Source: Streptomyces guryensis (GTDB lineage Bacteria; Actinomycetota; Actinomycetes; Streptomycetales; Streptomycetaceae). From it: a stretch of DNA of 64,000 bases. Location: NCBI RefSeq assembly GCF_021261325.1, contig NZ_JAJSBI010000001.1:248001-312000 (forward strand), in the 5' to 3' direction. The stretch's first letter is position 1. The number at the start of each line of letters is the position of its first letter. Both the position numbers and the translations under genes were made by a program. Shown piece after piece: positions 35,636 through 42,217 of the stretch. The notes under the pieces are model-generated. The model ran no database searches and had not been told where the DNA came from. It was given only the letters and a program-made list of their open reading frames with translations.

Positions 35636-36456
35636 GACAGCACCCTCCGTTCGATGAGACGGACCGCGCTGTCGGAGACCAGGCCGAAGATCCCGTACAC
35701 GAGCAGGCCGACGAGGATGACGTCGGACTGGCCGTAGTTCTGGGCCTGGAACATCATGTAGCCGAGTCCGCTGGTGGCGTTGATCTGTTCGAGGACCACC
35801 AGGCCCAGCCAGGACCCGGTCACCCCGAGCCGCAGTCCCACGAAGAATCCGGGCAGGGCACCGGGGATGACGATCTGGCGGACGAACCGGAGGCGGGACA
35901 GCCCCTGGACCTCGGCGAGTTCGACGAAGCGGCTGTCGATGCCGGACAGCGCGGAGTGGGTGTTCAGGTAGATCGGGACGTAGACGACGATGGCGATGAT
36001 CGCGATCTTGAACGCCTCGCCGATGCCCAGCCAGAGGATGAACAGGGGGATCAGGCCGAGCGTCGGGATCGCCCGGTTGAGGTTCACGGTCCCGTCGATC
36101 AGCGCCTCGCCGACCCGGCTGAGGCCGGCGGCCAGCGCCAGGACCACCCCTGCGGCGAGACCGATCGTGAAGCCGTACGCGGCCCGTTCGAGGGAGGTCA
36201 GGATGTCCGTCGGCAGCGTCCCGGCGGACCACAGGCGACCGGCGGTCCGCAGCACCGTCCAGGGTGCCGGGATCGCCCCGGGGTCGAGCTGTCCGGCGGC
36301 CGAGGCGGCGGCCCACAGGGCGAGGAGGAGGGCGGGGCCGATCAGCCGGGAGGCGGGCAGAGCCCTGCCGGGGGAGAGGCCGCGGCGGCGGCGCCGTACC
36401 GGCTGGTCCTCCTCCTGGGCCCGCACCGGGAGTACGGCGGGCGTGGTGGTGGTCAT
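35611..36456 (-). CDS. ssuC: Sulfonate/nitrate-type ABC transporter permease (SsuC-like)
   Basis: A 281-residue membrane protein with about six helices. The coupling (EAA-like) motif is VELAEVQGLSRLRFVRQIVIPGALP (positions about 35848-35922), ending in the usual IVIPGALPG. The ATG at 36456 has GGAGG 8 nt upstream, and that GGAGG overlaps the stop of the ssuA-like gene. Co-transcribed with the binding protein and ATPase. Confidence 0.9.
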   Translation of the reverse strand: MTTTTPAVLPVRAQEEDQPVRRRRRGLSPGRALPASRLIGPALLLALWAAASAAGQLDPGAIPAPWTVLRTAGRLWSAGTLPTDILTSLERAAYGFTIGLAAGVVLALAAGLSRVGEALIDGTVNLNRAIPTLGLIPLFILWLGIGEAFKIAIIAIVVYVPIYLNTHSALSGIDSRFVELAEVQGLSRLRFVRQIVIPGALPGFFVGLRLGVTGSWLGLVVLEQINATSGLGYMMFQAQNYGQSDVILVGLLVYGIFGLVSDSAVRLIERRVLSWRRTLSS

Positions 36457-36461
36457 GGCGG

Positions 36462-37529
36462 TCACCTCCGGTACTCCGCCGGCACGGCCCTGGCGGCGAT
36501 GGACTCGAAGCGGTGGTCGAAGAGCGAGGAGACGTCGAACTTCTTGACGAAGCCGCCCTCCGCCAGCAGATCGGCGGTCTCCTGCTCCCACTTGACCGCC
36601 TCGCCCCAACTCGGCGGGAACAGCGGCTTGTTGGCGAGCTTGCTGATGCCTCTCGCCTGCGCGAGGGTCAGGTTCTGCGTCTTGACGTAGAACTCCTCGT
36701 TCCAGGCGTCGGGGTTCTCGTACGTCCAGACCTGGCCCTTGGCCCAGTACGGGATGTACGCGGCGACCGCGGCGGCCTTCGCGGGGTCGTCGAGTACGGA
36801 GGTCGGCGCCCACAGGAGGTTGAGGAGGTCGACGACGTCCGTGGTGATGGCGTGGGCGCCCTTGGACCCGTACTGCTGGAGATAGGCGGGCGCCTGCTGG
36901 TTGGCGAGCGGTGCGATGTCCACCTGGCCGGACTGCAGGGCGGTCAGGAACTGGTTGCTGGTCAGCGGCACGAGCTGGACGTCGTCGTACCCGAGGCCTG
37001 CCTTCTTCAACGCCCGCAGGAGTACGACACCTTGGGCCTGGCCCTGCGAGAAGGCGAGCTTCCTGCCCTTGAAGTCGGCGACCGACCGGATGTCGCTGCC
37101 GGGCTTGGTGGCGAAGAGGTAATTGGGCTTGCGGGTGATGTCGATCGCGACGATCTTCGCGTCGAAGCCCTGGTAGTGCGCCTGGATCGGCGGGATGCCC
37201 GCGTTGTTGGCGACGTCCAGGGACTTGGCGCGGAAAGCGTTGATCACGTCCGGTCCGGCGCCGATGTTCAACCAGCTCGATACGTTGAACGGCGGATCTC
37301 CCAGTTTGGCCAGTCTGAACTGGAGTTGCTGGGTGTTCTGATACGAGGCGATCTTAAGGCTCGTACCGGCCGGAACCTTGTCGGCGAGCGGCGCGGACGA
37401 GACGCCTTTGCTGTCGGCGACCGCACTGCTGCCTGCGCAGCCGCTCAGTCCTGCGACACCGGCCGCGGCACCGAGCAGTGAGGTGAGAAAGAGCCGTCGG
37501 TCGACACCCGGCAGCGTAGAAGAAGACAT
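36462..37529 (-). CDS. ssuA: Sulfonate-type ABC transporter substrate-binding lipoprotein (SsuA-like)
   Basis: A 355-residue binding protein. The N-terminus has a twin-arginine-like signal (DRRLFLTSLLGAAAGVAG) ending in the lipobox LSGC, so it is anchored outside the membrane. The fold is that of the SsuA/TauA/ThiY family (ADFKGRKLAFSQGQAQGVVLL). It captures the substrate for SsuBC. First gene of the five-gene organosulfur operon. The 230-bp upstream region contains a short ORF with cysteine codons at its end and other repeats. Confidence 0.9.
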   Translation of the reverse strand: MSSSTLPGVDRRLFLTSLLGAAAGVAGLSGCAGSSAVADSKGVSSAPLADKVPAGTSLKIASYQNTQQLQFRLAKLGDPPFNVSSWLNIGAGPDVINAFRAKSLDVANNAGIPPIQAHYQGFDAKIVAIDITRKPNYLFATKPGSDIRSVADFKGRKLAFSQGQAQGVVLLRALKKAGLGYDDVQLVPLTSNQFLTALQSGQVDIAPLANQQAPAYLQQYGSKGAHAITTDVVDLLNLLWAPTSVLDDPAKAAAVAAYIPYWAKGQVWTYENPDAWNEEFYVKTQNLTLAQARGISKLANKPLFPPSWGEAVKWEQETADLLAEGGFVKKFDVSSLFDHRFESIAARAVPAEYRR

Positions 37530-37569
37530 GGCGGTACTCCGTGAGTTTCAGAAGGAGAGAGTGCAGGCG

Positions 37570-37614
37570 GAATTCTGGGCAGGGCGGAGCCGGAGAAAGG
37601 AATTCACAGAATTC
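37570..37614. repeat. Clustered GAATTC repeats in the ssuA leader
   Basis: GAATTC occurs three times within 45 bp (37570-37575, 37600-37605, 37609-37614). On the minus strand the last two form the direct repeat GTGAATTCtGTGAATTC. AT-rich hexamers are rare in this genome, and these lie between the putative leader peptide and the ssuA start. Confidence 0.6.
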
Positions 37615-37652
37615 ACGCAGGAAGAAATGAGCGCTTCACACGCGGCAACGTG

Positions 37653-37691
37653 TCAGCAACAAAGGGTGCGACAGCTCACGATCGGGCTCAT
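37653..37691 (-). CDS. Putative cysteine-rich leader peptide upstream of ssuA
   Basis: A 12-codon ORF encoding MSPIVSCRTLCC and then TGA, with three cysteine codons, two of them last. It ends 123 nt before the ssuA start. A TGTCAA at 37723-37728 (TTGACA on the minus strand) and ATGTTC at 37699-37704 (GAACAT on that strand) lie 18 nt apart, and the ATG follows 7 nt later, so the peptide would be translated from a leaderless mRNA. Short cysteine-ending ORFs that sense cysteine supply are known upstream of actinobacterial sulfur genes. Assignment here is inference from sequence and context. Confidence 0.5.
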   Translation of the reverse strand: MSPIVSCRTLCC

Positions 37692-37698
37692 GAGCACG

Positions 37699-37728
37699 AT
37701 GTTCCCGGCCTGCCGTGATCCCTGTCAA
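37699..37728 (-). promoter_or_regulatory. Candidate promoter of the organosulfur operon
   Basis: On the minus strand TTGACA and GAACAT are separated by 18 nt. The -35 is perfect, the -10 is weak. Predicted transcription starts at or near the ATG of the 12-codon ORF. Confidence 0.45.
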
Positions 37729-37760
37729 TATTCCGAGGTTCTGAATTAAATAGCGTCAGG

Positions 37761-38927
37761 TCAAGCGGCCAGCGGATCCCGGTAGAGCACGTCGAGGGCC
37801 ACCGAACCGCCCGCCACCGCGAGCACCGAATCCGGGAAACTCGTCGGCACCACGGCAGCCGCACGCTCGTCGCCGACCCCTTCGCGCAACGCGTTCAGGC
37901 AGTCCTCCCGGTGAATGATCCCGACCTCCGTCACGACCACCGTCTCCGGATTGAGCACATCCAGCAGCAGCCGCGCCGCCCGCCCGATCACCCCCGCACG
38001 CTCCACCAGCAGCCGTACGGCCTCGGGATCGTCCGCGGCGGCCGCCGCGACCACATGCATGGGGTTCACGCCGTCGGTCACGCCCGCCTCCCGCGCCCGC
38101 CGGCACAGCGTCCGCTCGCTCAACTCGGCCTGCAGGCAGCCGGTCCGCCCGCAGGCGCAGGGCTCCGTGCCGCCCGGCACCGGCAGATGGGCGATGGCGC
38201 CCGCCTGGGAGCGGGGCCCGTGGTGCACCTCGTCATGGGTGGCGAACGCCGCGTCGACGACGTTGCCGACGAACAGATGCAGCATGCTCCCGCTGCCCCG
38301 CGCCCGCCCGAACAGCCGCTCCCCGTTGACCAACGCCCGCGCGTGGCCGTCCACATGGACCGGCAGCCCGGTGCGCTCGCCGAGCACCTCCCGCACCGCC
38401 ACGTCCCGCCAGCCGAGCAGCGCATGCTCGACGACGGTGCCGGACTCCCGGTCCACCCAGCCGCCGACGGCCACCCCGACACCGAGCGCTCTGCAACGGG
38501 GGTTGCCGGCCAGTAGCGTCCCGAGGCCCTCGGCGGCCCGGGCCAGCACCCACCCCGGATCGGTGCGCTCGTGCTTCAGCTCGCGCCGCGCCACCACCCG
38601 GCCGCGCAGGTCGAGCAGCGCGACCGTGGTGTAGGGCACGGCCACATGGACCCCGCCGACCACGAACCGCGAATCGTCCAGGTCGACCGGAACATGCGGA
38701 CGGCCCACCCCGTTCGAGCGCCGGGGCACGGCCGACTCGCGGATCAGGCCCAGTTCGGCGAAGCGGGCACAGTAGTCCGTCACCGAAGCGGGCGAAAGGC
38801 CGGTCAGCCGGGCGATGGTGCTGCGGGCCACCGGACCGTGCTCCAGCACGGACCGCAGCACGACGCTCGCGCTGGTGCGGCGGCGGGTGGAAGGGGACGC
38901 CAGGGGGGATGCCGTGGCAGAGGGCAT
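37761..38927 (-). CDS. ROK-family transcriptional regulator
   Basis: A 388-residue repressor-type ROK protein. An N-terminal winged helix (VARSTIARLTGLSPASVTDY) is followed by the sugar-kinase-like domain with GVGVAVGGWVD and the zinc-binding CACGRTGCLQAELS. The kinase DxGxT motif is modified, so it is a regulator rather than a kinase. It lies directly upstream of the ssuA operon in the same orientation and behind a sulfur-type leader peptide, which suggests that it controls organosulfur genes. The ATG has AGGA upstream; a longer frame exists but overlaps the leader. Confidence 0.85.
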   Translation of the reverse strand: MPSATASPLASPSTRRRTSASVVLRSVLEHGPVARSTIARLTGLSPASVTDYCARFAELGLIRESAVPRRSNGVGRPHVPVDLDDSRFVVGGVHVAVPYTTVALLDLRGRVVARRELKHERTDPGWVLARAAEGLGTLLAGNPRCRALGVGVAVGGWVDRESGTVVEHALLGWRDVAVREVLGERTGLPVHVDGHARALVNGERLFGRARGSGSMLHLFVGNVVDAAFATHDEVHHGPRSQAGAIAHLPVPGGTEPCACGRTGCLQAELSERTLCRRAREAGVTDGVNPMHVVAAAAADDPEAVRLLVERAGVIGRAARLLLDVLNPETVVVTEVGIIHREDCLNALREGVGDERAAAVVPTSFPDSVLAVAGGSVALDVLYRDPLAA

Positions 38928-38991
38928 GGGAGACCGTCCTCGGGAACGGGGCCGACACGTCTCGGAGGTGTGAGGCGCGCCGCGGCCCGCC

Positions 38992-39078
38992 TCACACCGG
39001 ACGGCGACAGGTGGCAGCACCCTGGCGTCGCAGGTCGACATAGCGACGCGACGTGAAGTTCAGGGCCTGGGCAACCAT
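38992..39078 (-). CDS. Putative leader peptide (SRRHVDL type) upstream of the ROK gene
   Basis: A 28-residue ORF with the core TSRRYVDLRRQGAATCRR. It matches the RR(H/Y)VDL-x-R...A-x-C-R pattern of streptomycete small ORFs annotated as putative leader peptides upstream of sulfur-assimilation genes (from recalled annotation, not a search). It ends 64 nt before the ROK start. The -10-like TACTCT lies 7 nt before the ATG, so it is probably leaderless. A single cysteine codon near its end could report cysteine availability. Confidence 0.6.
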   Translation of the reverse strand: MVAQALNFTSRRYVDLRRQGAATCRRPV

Positions 39079-39305
39079 GGCTCGAAGAGTAGGCCAGAAA
39101 AGGTGAATCCGGCCAGACCACTAGGATTCATTTGGTGAGACCCTACAGACCTGCCTGTGTCCTGCCAGGTGACCGCGGCCTCCCTGCCTCAGTGACCGGC
39201 ATCACGCGAAACCCCGTGTAACCAGCACTATTTGTGCGGAGTCCACCAAGCCCGCGTTCCACCCTTTGTCGGCCGCTGACGGTGATCGGCTCAAGTCGGC
39301 TGGGA

Positions 39306-39311
39306 TAGCGT
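39306..39311 (+). promoter_or_regulatory. Candidate -10 element of bioY
   Basis: TAGCGT lies 40 nt before the bioY ATG. No clear -35 and no recognisable BirA operator is seen. Confidence 0.3.
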
Positions 39312-39351
39312 CACCGTGTCCCAGCATGTCCCCGTCACCCGCGGAGTCCCC

Positions 39352-39927
39352 ATGAGCACCGCCGCCACCGCCCGCCCCCGCGAGGTCCTCGCCGACCTCC
39401 TGCCCGCGTCCCGCGTCCGGGACGTGGCGCTCGTGCTCGGCGGCGCCGCGCTCACCGGCCTCGCGGCCCAGATCTCCGTCCCCGTCCCGGGCTCCCCGGT
39501 GCCGGTGACCGGCCAGACCTTCGCCGCGCTGCTGGTCGGCACGACGCTGGGCGCGAGCCGCGGCCTGGCGTCGCTCGTCCTGTACGCGCTGGCCGGTCTC
39601 GCCGGTGTGCCGTGGTTCGCCGGCGGCAGCTCCGGTGTCTCCGTCTCCTTCGGCTACGTACTCGGCATGCTCCTCGCATCCACCGTCGTGGGCGCCCTGG
39701 CCCGCCGCGGCGCCGACCGCTCCGTGCTGCGCATGGCGGGCACGATGCTGCTCGGCGAGGCGATCATCTACGCCGTCGGCGTCCCGTACCTGGCCTACGC
39801 CGCCGACATGTCCGCGTCCGCCGCGATCGCGGCCGGCCTCACCCCGTTCCTCATCGGCGACGCCCTGAAGGCGGCCCTGGCGATGGGCGTCACGCCCACC
39901 GCCTGGAAGCTCGCCGACAAGCGCTGA
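39352..39927 (+). CDS. bioY: Biotin transporter BioY
   Basis: The substrate-binding membrane component (S-component) of a biotin importer, 191 residues with six predicted helices. The family block is AAQISVPVPGSPVPVTGQTF (about residues 38-57), followed by GTTLGASRGLASLVLYALAG and the C-terminal GDALKAALA. No bioM or bioN is adjacent, so it would work with shared ECF components or alone. ATG 39352 has GGAG 6 nt upstream; an in-frame GTG at 39316 is less likely. Converges on the FAD oxidase gene with a 12-bp gap. Confidence 0.92.
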   Translation: MSTAATARPREVLADLLPASRVRDVALVLGGAALTGLAAQISVPVPGSPVPVTGQTFAALLVGTTLGASRGLASLVLYALAGLAGVPWFAGGSSGVSVSFGYVLGMLLASTVVGALARRGADRSVLRMAGTMLLGEAIIYAVGVPYLAYAADMSASAAIAAGLTPFLIGDALKAALAMGVTPTAWKLADKR

Positions 39928-39939
39928 CGCCTGGGCCGT

Positions 39940-41277
39940 TCAGGCGCTGACGTTGTAGTTCTCGCGGAAGAGGTTCGCCGGGTCGTACGACGACTTCAGC
40001 CCGGCGAGCCTCTTCAGCGTTGCGGTGTCGTACAGCCCGTCGGTCCGGTCGCCCGCGCCGAAGGCGAAGTTGAGCGCACGGCCGATCGTGACCGGGGCGA
40101 GCAGTGCGAACGCCGGATCCAGCACGGCGCGAGCCGCGTCCCGGTCGCCCACCGACAACAGCCGCACGAGGAAACGCCCTTCGCGATAGGGCACCGAGTT
40201 CGGCGCGGGCCGGGCGAGAGCCCCGCCCAGATGGCTGATCTGCAGGACGCACATCGGACCACCCGCATCCGGCCCGGTGGCGGCGAGCAACGCGCCGCCC
40301 ACCTCGACGTCCAGCCCGCTCAGCACCGCGCTGTCCCCGTAGTACGCGTGCGGGAGATCCGGGTCGCTGTGGATGGTGCGGCTCTCGGCGTACGGCATCT
40401 CGCGCAGGGAGTCGGCGAGCACGGGCCCCGACTCGCGGAGCGGAGCGACGAGTTGATCACCGTCGGTGCCGGTGTACGCGACGCGCACGGAGACGACGTA
40501 CCGGCCGCGCAGATGCGGTGGCAACGCCGGGATGTCCGGATACGGTACGGCCGCCAAGGACGAGGTCAGCCCGTCGGGCACGGTCCGCGTCCACTCCTCG
40601 TACGCCCGCAGCACGGCCGCCGGGTCGACCTCGCGTCCGTCGAACGCGAGCGAGCCGCCGTAGAGCGTCCGCACGGGTACGAGGCCGATCTCCAGCTCGG
40701 TGACGACGCCGAAGTTGTGGCCGCCGCCGAGCAGCGCCCAGTGCAGGTCGGGGTCGGACTCCCGGGTCACCTGGTGCAGCCGGCCGTCGGCGGTGACGAG
40801 GTCCAGGGAGCGTACGTGGTCGGCCGCGTACCCGAACTCCCTGGCCAGGATGCCCAGGCCGCCGCCCAGTGTGTAGGACACGGCGCCGACGCTCGGCGCG
40901 GAGCCGTTGAGCGGGGCCAGTCCGTACGGCTCGGCGGCCGCCACGACCTGCCCCCAGCGGACACCCGCCTGGAGGCGCACGGTGCGGGCCCCGGGGTCGA
41001 CGGCCACCCGGTCCATCCGCTTCGTCGTCACCAGCACTCCGCCCTCGCAGGCGCCGGGCAGCCCGTGTCCGGTGGCCTGGACGCCGGCAGACAGGCCGTG
41101 GTCGGCCGCGTACCGTACGGCGGCGATCACGTCGTCGGCCGAGGAGGCGGCGAAGACGACGGAGGGCCGGTGGGTGAACCCGGTCTGGAAACCGGCGAGT
41201 TCGTCGTCGTAGCCGGGATCGCCGGGACGGAGGACGAGCAGGTCGGTGGTGCGGTCGGCGAAGTTCATGAAACGCAT
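39940..41277 (-). CDS. FAD-linked oxidase (berberine-bridge-enzyme-like)
   Basis: A 445-residue flavoprotein oxidase. The FAD-binding PCMH domain has VQATGHGLPGACEGG, whose histidine is the usual site of covalent FAD attachment, and SVGAVSYTLGGGLGILAREFG. The C-terminal BBE segment ends YDPANLFRENYNV. No signal peptide. The substrate could be a sugar, alcohol or secondary metabolite. ATG 41277 begins 4 bp from a perfect 16-bp inverted repeat; a TTG inside the repeat would add seven residues. It could be regulated through that repeat. Confidence 0.88.
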   Translation of the reverse strand: MRFMNFADRTTDLLVLRPGDPGYDDELAGFQTGFTHRPSVVFAASSADDVIAAVRYAADHGLSAGVQATGHGLPGACEGGVLVTTKRMDRVAVDPGARTVRLQAGVRWGQVVAAAEPYGLAPLNGSAPSVGAVSYTLGGGLGILAREFGYAADHVRSLDLVTADGRLHQVTRESDPDLHWALLGGGHNFGVVTELEIGLVPVRTLYGGSLAFDGREVDPAAVLRAYEEWTRTVPDGLTSSLAAVPYPDIPALPPHLRGRYVVSVRVAYTGTDGDQLVAPLRESGPVLADSLREMPYAESRTIHSDPDLPHAYYGDSAVLSGLDVEVGGALLAATGPDAGGPMCVLQISHLGGALARPAPNSVPYREGRFLVRLLSVGDRDAARAVLDPAFALLAPVTIGRALNFAFGAGDRTDGLYDTATLKRLAGLKSSYDPANLFRENYNVSA

Positions 41278-41280
41278 GGT

Positions 41281-41319
41281 GCCCGCATAACCTGACAAGT
41301 CCCGTCAGGTTATGCGGGC
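41281..41319. repeat. Perfect 16-bp inverted repeat
   Basis: GCCCGCATAACCTGAC at 41281-41296 and its exact complement at 41304-41319 are separated by 7 nt. It lies between the 3' end of the LPKTG protein gene and the start of the FAD oxidase gene, both on the minus strand. It could be a terminator or, given the AT-rich inner arms ATAACCTGAC, an operator. Confidence 0.85.
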
Positions 41320-41349
41320 GGCGTGGCGGCCGCTGTGCCCGAGGGGCGT

Positions 41350-42081
41350 TCAGCCGCGCAGCCCCTGCCGGGTCGGGCGCCGGGAGGACCACCAAAGCCC
41401 CGCCGCACCGGCCGCGATCAGCGACGCGCCGGCCGCGCCCAGCGGCAGGACATCGCGCCCGACACCGGTCTTGGGCAGCTCCTTGCTGCCGCCCGGGGCC
41501 ACCGGTTTGTTGTCGGTGCCGAGGAGCAGCGGGGTGGCCGGGGCGTTCGGCGAGGGGTTGGTGGTACCGAACGGAACCGGTCCCTGCTGCCAGTACGTCT
41601 TCTTCCCGTCACCGGACTGCACGGGCAGGCAGATCCTGCCGGCCTTGCGCAGGTCGTATGTGGCGTCGACGGCGAAGGACTTCGACTTGCCGGCCGCGAG
41701 ATTGTCGACCGGGCACGAGAAACCGCTGTTCGAGCCGGCCGGAAGATTCTTTCCGGCAACCTGGGAGCAGCCTTGGACACTCTTGACGGTGAGGCCGTCG
41801 AAACCGACGACCAGAAGCTGGATCTTTCCGCTGTCCTTGGTCCCCCCGTTCTTGACCGTGGCGGTGATCGCCGTCTTTTGCGAACCATTGTCGACCGAGA
41901 TCCTGGAGGGCAGGAGCGTGGTCAGCCTTACACCTGCCGGCGCCTCGTCGACGGCCTTTCCCCCCTTGTTGCTGCCGGGGCCCTGGTCGTCCGCGCTGGC
42001 GGTGAAGGAAAGGATCATCACCGCCGAAAAAGATGCCGTGACCAGCGATCCCGCGATGGTCGTCGTGCGACGAGAACTCAT
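41350..42081 (-). CDS. Cell-wall-anchored surface protein (LPKTG)
   Basis: A 243-residue exported protein. A signal peptide (TIAGSLVTASFSAVMILSFTASA) is followed by a beta-type domain with two cysteine pairs candidates (VQGCSQV, FSCPVD, ICLPV) and a C-terminal sorting signal: LPKTG, hydrophobic helix and basic tail RRPTRQGLRG. A class A- or B-like sortase would attach it to peptidoglycan; the common streptomycete SrtE motif is LAxTG, so LPKTG is less usual. ATG 42081 has GGGGG 8 nt upstream. Function unknown. It is divergent from the Ser/Thr kinase. Confidence 0.85.
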   Translation of the reverse strand: MSSRRTTTIAGSLVTASFSAVMILSFTASADDQGPGSNKGGKAVDEAPAGVRLTTLLPSRISVDNGSQKTAITATVKNGGTKDSGKIQLLVVGFDGLTVKSVQGCSQVAGKNLPAGSNSGFSCPVDNLAAGKSKSFAVDATYDLRKAGRICLPVQSGDGKKTYWQQGPVPFGTTNPSPNAPATPLLLGTDNKPVAPGGSKELPKTGVGRDVLPLGAAGASLIAAGAAGLWWSSRRPTRQGLRG

Positions 42082-42217
42082 GTTCACATCCCCCTTGGCT
42101 GCGCCTGAATTCGCAGTACTTGAAGAGCTACCACAAGATTTCTCCGCACTATGCTGGTACGCCGTGAAGTGTGACCATTGTGTTTCGGTCGGGGCGCGGT
42201 TGAGACAGTCGCGGTAG

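Noticed and set aside
39079..39351. BirA operator or biotin riboswitch upstream of bioY
   Set aside because: No long inverted repeat of the BirA type and no conserved RNA structure could be recognised.
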